Shown here: piece after piece, positions 10,429 through 22,465 of the stretch
Position numbering within the stretch: position 1 is the first letter of the stretch
Layout of the letters: each line of letters opens with the position of its first letter
Origin: Ganoderma boninense
Lineage: Eukaryota > Basidiomycota > Agaricomycetes > Polyporales > Polyporaceae
DNA: 64,000 bases
Direction of reading: 5' to 3'
NCBI GenBank assembly: GCA_002900995.3
Contig: CM035306.1
Span: 4,446,541-4,510,540 of the forward strand
Made by a program: the position numbers and the translations under genes
The notes under the pieces: generated by a model
What the model was told of the DNA's origin: nothing
Databases searched by the model: none
What the model saw: the letters and a program-made list of their open reading frames with translations, nothing else

Positions 10429-13400
10429 TTAGTCGTCGTATTGGGTGAGCTTTGATAAGCACAGTCAGTATCGCAGCGACGCACAAAGGACGGCAAACAC
10501 TCACATCGAGGGTCAACGTTCGCGAGCTGTTCACGTCTTGGTCGCGGTATATTCCCACCAGGGAGTTGCTACGCTCGTACAACGAGCCCTTCAAGCTGAT
10601 GACGATGAACTGGAACGTGTTCGACGAGTGCACGCGAATGTAGTTGGCGATCTTGGCAACGTTGGTGTTGTCCAGCGCAGCATCTACCTCATCCAGCACG
10701 AAGAAGGGTGAGGGCTGGTAGCTATTGGCATTTGTCAGGTAGGGCACATGCCTGCTGAGGCGACATAAATACGCGCCTGTGAATGGCAAACAGCAACGCG
10801 AGCGCCGCAATTGTCTTCTCCCCACCAGACAGCTGCTCCATGTCGCGGAAACGCTTCATGGGTGGCATGGCGTGGTACTTGATACCGGCCGTGTAGGGTT
10901 CCTAAAGGAAGATGAATACCAGAGAACGTAGTGCACGAATAGTCACTTACCTCGCTGTCCTCGAGCGTTAGGTAGGCGACACCTCCAGTAGGAGCCATCT
11001 TGCCCTTCGTGAGATCCTTGTAAACTTGGTCGATGCGCTCGGAGATGTGGTTGTATGCCTTGTTGAAAAGCTCGCATCTGTGCGCGGGGTTAGAGGCATC
11101 CAACCTCAGGAGAAGCTCAACGAACCGTTTGCGCTTGATCTCGTTGAACTGGTCCCGGGCGGTCTTCGAGTCCTTGCGTGCCTTCTCTGCCTCCTTCTCT
11201 GTCTCCACCATCTTTGCCTCTACGTCGTCTAGCCTATGATAAGCGGGCACGTCAACAATAATGAACTCCTGGTAGCACCCGTCAGAACACTCACCTGTCT
11301 ACCGCCTTCATGTTGGGAGCCATGCGCTCAATCTCGGCGTTAGTCTTCGCTATCGAGTCGTCGATATCCTTGAGCACCTCTCCTGATGCATCCTACCACC
11401 AACCGATCAGTCTCCTCTCGAAGCTGGGGTAAATATGAGGGCAACGTACGTTGCGGTCAGCATCACTCAGGGAGTCGAAGTCCACCTCAATGCCATAGTC
11501 AGGCACGCGTTTCACGCGCTGAGTGCCTTGTTCATCTTCGTCTACATCCATCGCGACTTCATCGCGAAGATTCTGCCAGCCGTTAGCCGTTAGCACCCAG
11601 TCTCCTTTTCAGGGCCCGGAGCGCTTACCTCCTCCATCGGGACATGCTTCAGGTTCCCCGCGACGAGGGGAAGTGCCGTCTCGTCGAGCCTGCACTTCCT
11701 GTAGATCGCCGACCTCTCCAGCCCGACCTTCTCGATCTCGTCGTTCTGTCCCCGATCTCACCCGTCAGCACCCACGTCCGTCCGCGCCTGGCAAAAGGAA
11801 GAGCTCACGTGCGTCGCGATCTCCTTGATCGCCTGGTCGAGCACCTTCGCCGCCTTGCTCGTCGTCTTCTTCACCTCGTCCACGCGCTTCGTCTTCTCCT
11901 CCATCTCCTCCGTGAGATCCTTCAGCTCCTCCTGCAGCGTCTTAATCGCGTCCTCGGCTTCGGCGATGCCCTCCTGCGCCTGCGCCCGCTCCTGCTCGAG
12001 CCGCGTAAGGTTCGCCCCCTCGGTGTTCAGGATCTCTTGGTACTGCGCGACGCGCTCGCGCGTCATGTTCATCTGCTCCTCCGCGAATTGCGATCTGCGT
12101 TCCGCACGCTGTAAGAGTCTGAAGGCTCCGAGGACAAGTCTCCACGAAAGACGTACGCATGTGTCAAGCGCGCGATCTGCGTGTCGAACTGGAGGCGCGC
12201 CTCGCTCTCGGCCTGCGCGAGCTTGAGCTGGCGCTCCTCGTACTCACGGATGTTGTCGACCCCGATCTGCTCGCAAAAGTCGGCAAAGATGCCGTCCTCC
12301 GCTTCGTTGATCACCGCGGCGAGCGCGTCCACCTGCTCCTTGACCTTGTTGTACGCGGTTTGCGCCTGCACGCCCCCTGGTAAATCAACCTGGACGTTTC
12401 GCTGTTTGAACGTCGACGTACCTTGCGCAGTTCGGGCTGGATCTGCCGGATCTCGCGGTCGATGTGCTTGAGCTCGTCTCTCACCCCGTTCAGCTTCGCC
12501 TTGCAGGCCCCCTTCAAGCAATCTCACATCAGTATCACTACGGAGCGCGGATACTGGGAGCGGTCGTACTAAATCATCGCGTGCCACTGAGTGAGCAGAC
12601 TCGAGACGTGTGATCTCGGCGAGGAGCACTTCAGTCTCCTGTCCACGAGGCTTCGACTTGCCAAGCTCCAAGAGTTGGGCCATGAAGTTGTCGCGGACCC
12701 GAGTGAGGCCTGCCGCATCGGGCATCAGCAAGTGTTTGACTGCTACGAGGGATGGCGATGAATACGCACCCTGCACATCCTTCTCCTCCCACTTCTTCCC
12801 GTTCGTCTGCGAGCTTTTGCCACCAGTGATGAGACCGCTCTTATGGATGATTGTGCCCTCGAGCGTGACAGCTACACCAATCATAAGATTCCAGTCCTCC
12901 GGCAACAATGAAAACGCGAACCGACTCACCTTTCACCTCCTGTCCCTTCTCGTAACATACATACCGCGCGACCTCCATCGAGTCGCACACGAGCGCATTC
13001 CCGCACGCGTGATGCATCGCCCTCTCGACTGCCGGGTCGTACGTGATGACGTCCACTGCAAGCCGCGCGCCCTTCGCGAACGCCCGGAACTTGTCGTTGA
13101 TCGGCTTCACCTGGATCGTGTCCAGCGGGATGAACGTCGCCTGCCCCGCCCGCTGGTTGCGCATGTACTCGATGCAGTCGATCGCCGTCTTCTCCTCGTC
13201 GACGACGATCGCGTCGATGTTCCGCCCCAGCACCACCGCCACCGACGTCTCGTACTTGCGCTGCGTCGGCTTGCACAGGTCCACGACGCGCCCGCGCACC
13301 CCCGGGAAGATGCGCTGCAGGTTCGAGAGCGTCTCCTTCAGGCGCGTCTCGCGCTGCGACTCCTGCTGGTCCACGCCCGCCTGCGTGAGCTGCTCGTAGA

Positions 13401-15671
13401 TGTTAACCAGCTTCTCGTTTGTCTCCTTTTCGAGTTTCCTGTGCACATTGTCAGCCCTGTGTAGAACATTCCAGCGATGCTCTTACTCGATACGGATCCG
13501 TTCCGCCTGCTGGTTGTGATGCTCCTGCCGAACACGCTTGAGCTCTGCAGCCAGTTCAGACACCTTGGCCTCGAGCTGCACAGTGGTCAGTCAGTCAACG
13601 CATTGACCACAAAGACGGAGAAAGCTCGTACCTCGCTAGTCTTCTGGCTGAGTGTTCGTTCCTCCTCTGCCAGTTTCTCGCGTTTCTGCGTTTGCTGCTC
13701 GGATTTGTCCTTGAGCTGCGCCAGTGTCCGCGATGCCGTTTTCTCGTCTCGCGTCAGCGTCTGGAGAGACTGCCGCTCATCTACCGCGAGGACGCTGGCT
13801 GCTGCCTTTCTGCACAAGGAAACAAGTGAGGACATGCGCCAAAGGAGAACATCAGGCGCATACAGCCGTCTATATTCTTCTAGTGATTCTTCGCTGAGCG
13901 ACAAGTTCTGCTGCGCCGCCCTCCGCTGCGCCTCTAGGGATACTGGTCAAGAACGTCCCGTCAGTGCAAGACAGAGCGTGTACCTTGCGCGGCATTCGCA
14001 GCCTTCTTCACGGTGTCTAAGTCCGCCTGCAGGGACTGGAGCTTCCTCTTCTGCTCGCTCTCCGTCTGCCTGAGCTTCTCCAGCTCCTGCTCCGCCTTTT
14101 CGCGTTTCCGCTCTGCGTGCTTGATTTGCGCCTCAATACGCACCAGATCGGGCCGCTGTGCAACGAAAATGTCAGCGATCGTTTCAACCTCGTATACGTC
14201 TGTCCTTCTGGACCGAGAAGGAACACGGACGAAGACTTCCGCTCAATATTCGCGAGGCACGCTAATGGCATCCCAACCGCTTAGGCCTGCACCAGGCTCC
14301 CTTCCACGCATATATCCACTCAAACATCCACGCGGTGGGGTGCGGGGTTCATGCGTGCTGAGTGCGCAAGCGTGGTGCGCGCCCCCGTCCCAGCTCCTAG
14401 GTATCGAACTGCCTGCTGCACCCCTGTTGCGTCCAACCCAAGAATTGCAGGGAGCATTGGACGAGTGTGGCATGGACAAAGCAATCTACCACCAGAAATG
14501 TTAAGAGACCTTATACGGGATCTCTCTCCTCGGATCCCTCGTCCTCCGCACGAAACTGCTGCCCAAAGAAACACACTCGACGACAAAGGATTTAGAGTAC
14601 GTACCTGAGCCTCTAGAGCCTTCTCTGCGTTCTTGATCTTCTTCTCCTTCTTCATCACGCTCCCTCGCGTCTTCGCCTGCTCGCTACGCGCCTCCTCCAG
14701 AGCCTTCTCGTGCTTTTGCTGCTCCTTGCGCAGCCCGACGAGGGCCTTGTTCTGGTCTCGGATGGCCTGTGCGTGCTCGTCGAGAGATTGCTGGATATGG
14801 AACAGCTTGTAGAGGATCCGCCGGAGGACCAGGTCGTCCTGCGTGAAGAAGGGGTATGAGAATGCGCACAGCAACCACAAAGCACGGACGACGCACCCGC
14901 TCCTGGCAGAGCTGCTCGAACCGTTCCGCCTCGCCCTTCTGCTCCTTGTACTGCTTGATCTCGCCCATCATGCCGCGCCGCTTCGTGAAGTTGAACGTCG
15001 CGTTCTCCGTGGCGCGCTCGAGCCCGTCCCGCGCCTTGTCATAGTCGCCCGCGAGCTCCAGCGACCCGGAGATCTGGTCGATGAGGCGCGAGAGCTCCTT
15101 CGGGGACTGCGACGCGACGGCCTCGACGTCGCCCTGGAAGACGAGGAAGTTCTTCGCCTTGACGAGGATGTTGTGCTGGACGAGCGCGGCGTTGTACGCC
15201 GAGTAGCTCACCACCTTGTTGTTCAGCTTGTACTCGGACGCGCCCGTGGTCGAGATTCTGGGAGCACGTTATGGCCATTCGTTGAGTGCAACGGTTGCGG
15301 GACACTCACGTTCGCTGGAACTTCCACTCCTTCTTCGCCGCGTCCTCGTACACCGCGAGCACCCACGCCTTCTTCGCCGTGCCGTCTCCCTCGCCGTCTC
15401 CCTCCTCCTCGTCCTCCTCCGGCGGCGCCTGCCCTCCATCCTCCCCGTCGGGGTTCCGCGCCAGACGTCGGCCACGATACACGAGGTCCTTCAGCTGGCT
15501 GGAGCGGAGCTGGGCAGACTTGACGCCGAGGACGAAGGAGATGGCGTCCATGAGATTGGACTTGCCCGCGCCATTGGGGCCGATGACGGAGGTGAAGTTG
15601 CGGAAGGGCCCGATTGTCTGGTGGCCGCGGTACGACTTGAAGTCGCAGACCTCGATCCGGATGAGGGGCAT
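10429..15671 (-). CDS. SMC1: Cohesin subunit SMC1 (structural maintenance of chromosomes 1)
   Basis: Core ATPase of the cohesin ring, which pairs with SMC3 and the kleisin SCC1/RAD21 to hold sister chromatids together in the nucleus. ATG at 15671. The N-terminus reads [12 protein letters not shown], then Walker [11 protein letters not shown], then [20 protein letters not shown], which is diagnostic of SMC1 rather than SMC3. Long heptad-rich coiled-coil exons follow. The hinge lies at about 13370-12850 ([48 protein letters not shown]). The second coiled coil includes [16 protein letters not shown]. The signature motif LSGGEKT is at about 10820-10840 and Walker [17 protein letters not shown] at about 10690-10660. 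The last intron joins SRTLTLD to LTQYDD and a stop at 10429. The gene has over ten introns, mostly 50-65 nt; one at about 14159-14606 is near 445 nt. No inactivating change was seen. Single-copy housekeeping gene embedded in the 7TM array. Confidence 0.95.
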
Positions 15672-15979
15672 GGCGAGCGGGGGCCCGGGGGAGTGCGCTG
15701 AATGTGGAGGAGGGGGTCAAGGTCGTTGCTCGACGCGTCGAACCGCGTCGTCGCAGTGGCGCCTGAGATCGGCAATGCCCGGTGGCTGTGTTCTACACAA
15801 TCGTGGATGGCGACTTCAAGCGACGATAATACTAACCTCCAATTCAAGCTGGGATGAACATGCCGTACTACTCCTCTTGTATTCATTGTTCATGAATCTC
15901 ATATCGACTAGTCAGATTCGTCTCGATGAACCACTTCGTACATATTGACTGCCTTCACATCCTCGGCTGTGACGTCTTG
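15672..15979. other. SMC1 upstream region
   Basis: About 300 bases before the SMC1 ATG with no recognised gene. It probably contains the SMC1 promoter and 5' UTR. Confidence 0.4.
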
Positions 15980-16501
15980 CTACTGCTTCTCCGTGTCCAT
16001 ATTGGCATACAGCGAACAGATAATCGTACTACGACAATCCTCGGCCGGCGTGAATCGCGTCAAGTTTCGAAAGACCACGGAAAGCCGGTGCCTGATAGAC
16101 GGACCCTCGAGGAACCGAGTGCTTTCGACGCGCTTGCGGCTGAGCTGTGTCAGCTCAAGATTAGCAGAGCGGTCCAACTCGTGTGTAAGGCGGATCCTCG
16201 TCGTCAGGAGATTGTACGAGAAGTTCACGACGCGAGTATCACCATCTTCGGTCAGGAATAGCCCTGGCGTCATGGCGAGAGGAAAGCCTGCATGGTTGGT
16301 GATCCGGAGTGTCTACCTGTCCAGCATGGTAAGATGAGAAGCCGCCAGCGCACCCGTCGCGAATCGAATATGGCAATTCACGAACAAGTTGTGTTCCGTA
16401 GAAAAGCCAAGTTGTGAGGCATTGTGTGTGCAACCACAGAGAGGCTTTACGTCGCACGTACACCAAGCCGCTCCACAACAGCCAAGTGCACGATTATACA
16501 T
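15980..16501 (-). pseudogene. Unidentified reading frame with one internal stop
   Basis: A minus-strand frame starting at an ATG at 16501 runs to TAA at 15980 and is interrupted once, by TAG at about 16312-16314. Downstream of the stop it reads TLRITNHAGFPLAMTPGL, then FLTEDGDTRVVNFSYNLL, and ends YANMDTEKQ. Residue use here is protein-like: balanced, with no low complexity. I do not recognise a family. It could be a decayed gene, a gene in which an intron removes the stop (an AG at the stop would allow an acceptor there), or chance. It lies between the starts of SMC1 and the 3' end of the BTB gene. Confidence 0.3.
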
Positions 16502-16593
16502 TGATAATGGCTACAGGCTTTATGATTCGTCAGTAACGCTACAATCTCTCACCCAAGCTCACAATTCAAAGGCCTAGCAGGCGGCTCCACCGA

Positions 16594-17655
16594 CTACGCC
16601 AACCACGCATCCATCTTCTCCCACACCTCCCGCTGCTCGCCCCTCCACTCCGCCGTCTTCGCCCTTACGCACTCGGCGCACAGGCCCTCTGCGGCCCAGT
16701 CGAGCGCGATGATGCGCTCGAGCGTCTCGAGCGGGCAGCAGAGCCCGCCCTCGTCGAGCGCGGGCTGGATGACGAGCGGCATCCACCGCTCCGCGAAGAC
16801 GTCCGTGCACGCCATGTGGCCTGCGGTCGCGACGGTGAAGAGGACGGGCGTGAAGTGCGCGACGAGGGATTCGAGCAGCGCGTCGCACCGCGCGGCGAGC
16901 TCTGGGGGCAGTCGGGGGAGACCGGTGTGGGCAGGCGCGGTGGGAGGGTCCGCTTCGTCTGGAGGGGAGTCGTGCTCGTGGAGGTGCGTCGCGACGGTGT
17001 AGTACAGCGGTTTGCGGATCTGTGCACTCGTGTGAGCTGGGTGCCGGACGGAGCAGAAGGGAGATATGGATATGGGGTATGGGTGTGGTATGGGTACGCA
17101 CGGATGGTATGTCGTATTGCACGGACAGGACGAGAGCCTCCTCAGCGTGTTGCGAGCGCAGGAACGCTTCCGGGCGAGAGGGAAAGAGGGCCTCGACTCG
17201 GGTCCGGACGAGGGCGTGGATAGAGGGGAAGTCGAGCTGCTGCTTCGAGGAGACCCTGAGGAGGGCCGCTAGTCTCCCGAACGACGCTGCGTCATCGAGC
17301 ATCCTACGATGGCGCGAGAGAAGGCGTTCAGTGTGTGCATGTGTGCGCGGAAAAGGGCTCACACGTCGTGGTAGAGATGCTCGAGCAGGACCTCCATGTC
17401 CGCACTCCTGACCTCTAGCTGCTCCGGAATGCGGATGACGGCTAATCCGTCCACCCAAGTTTCTGTTCGTTCGTCGAGACCGTCGTGGGGATGTAGCGTC
17501 GCGAGGAGCCGTGAATGGCGGAGGAGGAGTGTGCGGTGGATCTTGTAGAGATGGTCGTGCGTCTGGAGGATCAGGGAGCCGTCTTCTAGCCAGTATTTGC
17601 TGTGTCGGCGCAGTTGAAAGCCCGTGTTGGCCTCAGGGGATGCGGTTAATGTCAT
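16594..17655 (-). CDS. BTB/POZ domain protein
   Basis: Probable adaptor-type protein with an N-terminal BTB/POZ fold, a protein-interaction domain found in CUL3 ligase adaptors and transcription regulators. ATG at 17655 (MTLTASPEANTGFQLRR). The BTB core reads YWLEDGSLILQTHDHLYKIH, then RTLLLRHSRLLATLHP and MEVLLEHLYHDV. A GT-AG intron with a split Val codon leads to MLDDAASFGRLAALLRVSSK, typical of the helical end of the domain. A third exon starts IRKPLYYTVATHL and ends EKMDAWLA with TAG at 16594. The C-terminal part has paired cysteines (LCC, LCAEC) but no recognised domain. Agaricomycetes have many BTB proteins of this size (about 300 residues) with unknown targets. The gene looks intact and is divergent from the NmrA-like gene. 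Confidence 0.85.
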
Positions 17656-18405
17656 GGCTGCGAGAGAAGAAATGCAGCTGCGTCGAGGGTGGGTGGGAGG
17701 TGCAATCTGCGTTGAGGTCCCCGACGAGGGTCGATGTCGTACTGGCTCGTCGATCGTCGCGTAGCGCCCGCAGCGGACCGGTGGGCCGACTCCATCCGAC
17801 AAGCCAGCTGGCGCGTCCGCCGCTGCTGTCGCCGTCGGTTTCTCCTGGACCACGACCACGACCGACCACTTCTGGAGCTATGGAATTCCCGTTACTCTTG
17901 TTCTGGCAAGACTTGAGGTCCGCTGCCTGGGCCTCAGCACTAGGCCATGGAGAATTCAATACTGTACTCGGATCTAGTTGCTCGAAAAGTATAAACCCCC
18001 CGCTATGGGCGACCTGGACGCTATGACAAAGCTCTCCCACTTCCCTGTCGTCTCATGTGCGCAATGTACCCGGGGCGGAGCTTCATTGCGGTAGGATTGT
18101 CTCGCGACTATCGTGCGTGCGCCGTCTGGTGATTCACGCTTTACCTGTCCAGGTGCTGTCTTCCGAAACTCAGCACAGATCGCATTGCTAACAAGTAAAG
18201 CTAGAGCACCCCGTTTCGACATTCGCGGTAGGGTCACACATACTCATTTTCTCTGTCTTTCCAGGGGATGAGGTCACATTGGTACCGGACCCTCGCACGT
18301 GTATAAATACTGCAGACCCGTCGAGGACGGTGGAATCCCCCTTGTCCCCGACATCACTCCTCGCCCATCATCTACGATTTGCAGGTTGAATATTGAAGAC
18401 TCTGC
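17656..18405. promoter_or_regulatory. Divergent intergenic promoter region with TATA box
   Basis: 750 bases separate the starts of the BTB gene (minus) and the NmrA-like gene (plus). A TATA box (TATAAATA, about 18302-18309) lies roughly 100 bases before the NmrA-like ATG, so the plus-strand transcript probably begins near 18330-18340. No TATA box as clear was seen for the BTB gene. ORFs in this stretch have no recognisable homology. Confidence 0.5.
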
Positions 18406-19706
18406 ATGGCGAAGCTGATTGCAGTGTGCGGCGCAACCGGGAACCAAGGTCCGTCCCTTCCCTTCCCCGGCATTCTGCCACAGACTCAGACTACGATGCA
18501 TCATGGGATCATGCCATCCAGGCGGTTCCGTCGCCCGCCTCCTCCTGCAGCACCCCGACGAATACCACACCCGCGTCCTCACGCGGAACCCGCAGTCGCC
18601 CGCCAGCCAGGAGCTCGCGCGGCTCGGCGCGGAGGTCGTCAAGACGGACCTGACCATCCGCTCCGACGTGCACGCCGCGCTGCGCGGCTGCTGGGGCGTC
18701 TTTGGAGTGACGAACTTCTACGACTCGGTGCGTACGGTCTTTCTGTTTGTGGCTGCATTCGCGAGTCCTCGACACCCCCCTACCCCGCCCCAACTCAACG
18801 AGCTCCGTGACAGACCATTACAGACGACCCCGGGAGCGAGGAGCAGCAGGGAAAGAACCTCGTCGACGCCGCGCTCGAGAATGGGGTGCAGTGCTTCGTG
18901 TGGAGCACGCTCCCCAGTTCGCGGCGCATCTCGGGCGGACGCTTCGTCTCCCGCATATATGAAGGTCTGGTATCAGCATGCGCGCTGTGCGACTCCTCAC
19001 TGAACGCGCTGTGTAGGGAAGTACCACGTCGACGACTACATCCGCGAGAGGGCGCTCCCCGGGGTGTTCCTCTACACGGGCAACTTCTACGAGAATATGG
19101 TCTTCCGGTCGCACATGCAGTACGACCACGCGCTCGACCGCGTCGAGTTCCGCCAGCCCATCATCAAGGAGACGACGCAGCGTGCGCATTGTGCTTACTT
19201 TTTCCACTCTTTGTTTTCATGACGGCACTGGGATAGTCGCGATGCTGTACGTGCAGAAGGACCTCGCCGCGGTCGCGAAGGCCGTGTTCGACAGCTGGGA
19301 CGCGCGCAAGGACGAGCTCGACCATCGCTACCTGTACGTCGCCGACGCGCGCGTCACCCCGCGCGAGATCCTCGCCTCTGTCAAGAAACGTGAGTGAGTT
19401 TCCGGTCCTCCCGGTCCTCCCCTTTCCTCCTCTCCTCCTCCTCCGGTCCACGCTAACGACCACGACCTCACACCCACGCCTACGCTCACGCTCACAGTGA
19501 CGGGCAAGGATGGGACGTACATGGTGCTGCCGACGACGGGCGTGCGGGACCGCGACGTGATGTTCGAGCTGTACAACGAGCTGGGCATGTACGGCGCGAA
19601 GGCGCTCCCGGACGAGCACGTGCTTGCGCTTGGCGTGCGCATGCACGGCATCGACGACTTCGTGCGCGAGGTCCTCGCGCCGCACCTCGGGCTGCCGCTG
19701 CTGTGA
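18406..19706 (+). CDS. NmrA-like NAD(P)-binding protein
   Basis: Member of the NmrA-like group of atypical short-chain dehydrogenases, which includes nitrogen-metabolite repression regulators and NAD(P)H sensors or reductases. ATG at 18406. Exon 1 encodes MAKLIAVCGATGNQG, the GATGxQG Rossmann dinucleotide-binding motif, and exon 2 continues with GSVARLLLQHP. Later exons read VWSTLPSSRRISGGR, KYHVDDYIR, GVFLYTGNFYENM, YVQKDLAAVAKAVFD and, last, MFELYNELGMYGAKAL to HLGLPLL with TGA at 19706. There are six or seven exons with short GT-AG introns, including a split codon joining ASVKK to LTGKDG. Length of about 320 residues is typical. It appears intact. Its last exon is the left boundary of a tandem duplication (relic at 22318). 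Substrate or regulated partner cannot be read from the sequence. Confidence 0.9.
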
Positions 19707-20555
19707 AGGTGTAATGTATCTTTCGCAGTCGTCGCTATGTGTATGGTATGTATGTATTGTAGTGATTCATGGCTGACGGATACTGCGAACATCCCCATCA
19801 AAGGGGACCCGCGAAGAACTGGACTTTGCAAGGACCCCCTCGTTGCTGATGCTAAACTTCGAAACTCCCAGACGTAAAGCCCGGCGCACGGGCGGCGACA
19901 CGCCTTCTCCTCCTGCATCTACTCGCACTGCCACTATGACAGGAACTCACAGGGCAGGGCTTAGGCTCTTGCGCAGCTCCGTATTCCAAGGATTGATCGT
20001 GGATCCCAAACTGATGTGAATTTCGACTCTTTTCCCGCCGGTGCATATTGCACAGGACGCCGAATCCCGTGAACTGTGTGGTTTGCTGAACTGACTTCTG
20101 GCTGGGAGCACAGCTGTGCACGATGGGGACAGCAACATGCCCTCGTACCCTCTTGACAGCAGTCCCGCACGAGGGCTGCGCTCCAGTTGATGCCGACCTC
20201 ATCGGAGCAGGTCAATTGTCAAGATCAACATCAAGGGCGAGTAGTACTCATGCGTTTTGGCGCCGCCGACTCTACATGCACTGGCTCGGGGTTCAAGCTT
20301 TCAAGTCATGTCCATGATCACCGGAGGTGATGAAGTCGAGCGCCAGGAGAATTGGCAGTTGTTTCGGTCCCAGGGCCTCCGGCATCGGGGAACGAGTTTA
20401 CGAGAGGGGTAAGCGTACTCGTGGGGTGATCCAGCGCTGCCCGGCGCCGTTGCGTACATATATCTTCATGGCCTTTTCTTCCAGTCTCATCTGTTTCTGT
20501 TTCGATCGCAACGTTCCGTAGCTCGAAGAAAGGCCACCACTCGACGTTCCGGCAG
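19707..20555. other. Duplicated intergenic region upstream of 7TM-5
   Basis: No gene seen. Patchily similar to 22466-23532. A TATA-like CATATATC lies near 20456, about 100 bases before the 7TM-5 ATG. Confidence 0.45.
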
Positions 20556-22120
20556 ATGTCCCAGACGGGAAACGCTACGCAATATCAGACCCCGCCCGCC
20601 ACCGGCACTGTCACGTTTAACGACTATGTCTATCGCTCGCTGGCTCACATGGTTCAAGAGGATTTTGTGATAGTCGGGGCGCTGGGTGGCTTGTACGGTA
20701 AGTATCCGAGACCTGTGCACAAGCACTCGGAGATGCTGCTCGGCCTGACCGAAAGTGTTCAACCAGGTGTGCTGATCATCCTGTCCGCGTCATCAATCTA
20801 TGCTCTGATACAGTGCGTACATTCTGTCGGTTTCCCACCTCATGATGAGTCGGTAGCAACATGATTTACTTCTCTCTGCTGGCTTACAGACGCAGCAGGA
20901 GGATACCGCCCACAGCCATCATCCTGTCATCAGCAATCCTCATCCTCTTCGCCTCTACGACGATATACATGGTCACCACCATCCGCTTCTATCTATCCCA
21001 GTTCCTCGGCAATCTCAAGGGAGCCGATTTGTACACTGACGGCGCGGGTGTCGTGAACGCCGTGCCCGAGTACCTCGGCAATCGCGATTCGCCATTGCAC
21101 GCTTGCGCGAGCACCGCTACACTCACAATTAACGTTCGTCTCGTCGATCCAGCGCAGCCCATACATGTCAATGGCATGTCGCTGACCGTCACAGACAGGT
21201 CATACTGGGCGATGCGATCGTGTGCTGGAGAGCGTGCGTCGTCTGGCAGAGAAACCACGTCGTGATGGCTTTATGTGGCCTTTTCCTGCTTGCGACATCC
21301 AGTGAGTCCCTTCATTACGCGCTCTCCGTATATATCATGAAGGCTTCTGACGCTTGAGTCAGTCCTCGGAGCCGTGAACACCGCGGACGGCTGCGGGCCC
21401 AACGCATTTTATAGAACGTTCAACATGAAGACTGGGCTCCCACAAGGAACGATGTTCGAGGGGCTCCCGATCGGAATTGCGGCCTGCGTGCTTTCCCTCA
21501 GCACCAATATCATTGGCGACGGCTCTCGTGGGACAGAAGGCGTGGTACGTCCTGTACATTGCACTTTCAAGTCGCTTTTTAATGCTCACTCACATTCGTT
21601 TCTTAGGGAGTCGAGGAGACGCCTCAGGAAATACTTTGCAGCTGGCCCTCGAGGGTCGCAAGTGGGAAAGCTCTTCTCGCTCCTCATCGAGTCTGGGGCA
21701 GTGTATTGTGCTATTTGGGCGAGTGTAATGAAACCTGAGCGGTTCAACGTGTGATCGCTTACCTCATCCTGTCCAGACCGTCGTCGTAGCCTTCCAGATA
21801 CGCACGTACAAGCTGGACACGTGGGTGGCATTGTACCTCACGGGGACTGCATACAGCTTCCTCGACGCCTTCGGCGTATTCCTGAACGGCGCCCTCGTAC
21901 CTCTGATTGTACGTCCAACTGTCTTCAGCTAAGTTCTAATATGTAACAATGACGATGACAGGCCATATACCCGACCCTCGTCATCGTCATCGTCGCCCTG
22001 GACAGGTCGCACATCGAGAAGGGGATCACGCAACACATGGACTCCCTCCCGACGCCACACATCACTGCGGCCACTGCTACCTCGGCACGATCGCCGCTGA
22101 CCTCAGATCGGAGGCTGTGA
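20556..22120 (+). CDS. Seven-TM family protein, copy 5 (7TM-5), apparent frameshift
   Basis: Tandem duplicate of 7TM-6. ATG at 20556 (MSQTGNATQYQTPPATG). Exon 1 ends VGALGGLYG, exon 2 is VLIILSASSIYALIQ, exon 3 runs from RSRRIPPTAII to TLTIN, and exon 4 reads VILGDAIVCWRACVVWQRN, with a cysteine in place of the first tryptophan of the family motif. Exon 5 is in frame to VLSLSTNI but then has one base more than 7TM-6 (AATATCATTGGCG against AATATACTGGCG), which breaks TM5. Exons 6-8 are well preserved (KLFSLLIESGAVYCAIW, LDAFGVFLNGALVPLI, AIYPTLVIVIVALDRSH). TGA at 22120 gives a shorter tail than 7TM-6. If the next intron is not removed, the reading frame stays open into exon 6. So this is either a recent pseudogene, a sequence error or altered splicing. 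Confidence 0.6.
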
Positions 22121-22317
22121 TCATGGCCATCGACGACCGCTGCGCCTCCTCGGAATGTGGAGACCGCTGCGAGGATGACTGTGACAGCACGCGGAGCTCA
22201 GGACTCGGAGAAGGGGAACCGAAGGGAGAACGGATCGTGTAGCTCACAAGACAACAGCCTGAGCCAGTGGGCCTAGCCTCTGCAATCTCACGCCAGGTCT
22301 CTCATTGTCAGAGAGCC

Positions 22318-22465
22318 CCTTCGAGTCGTACAACGAGATGGGAATGTACGGCGCGAAGGTGCTTCCGGACGAATTCGGGTTCGGCGTGCGGATGCGCGGG
22401 ATCGACGAGTTCGTGTGCGAGGTGCTTGCGCGCGCCTCCGCTCGGTCTGCCGCTGTTGTAACTTA
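22318..22465 (+). pseudogene. Relic of NmrA-like gene 3' end
   Basis: Reads FESYNEMGMYGAKVLPDE, then FGVRMRGIDEFVCEVLA, aligned with the last 45 residues of the intact NmrA-like gene (FELYNELGMYGAKALPDE, LGVRMHGIDDFVREVLA). No upstream NmrA-like sequence is present. The terminal codons have diverged and the stop is displaced. It marks the left end of the second unit of the tandem duplication. Confidence 0.85.

Noticed and set aside
12610..13464. 284-codon plus-strand frame
   Set aside because: Antisense shadow of the SMC1 hinge and coiled-coil exons; rich in Leu/Arg/His as expected from the complement of coiled-coil codons.
14843..15948. Two long plus-strand frames opposite the SMC1 N-terminus
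   Set aside because: They are the complement of the SMC1 ATPase head, which has unmistakable motifs on the minus strand.
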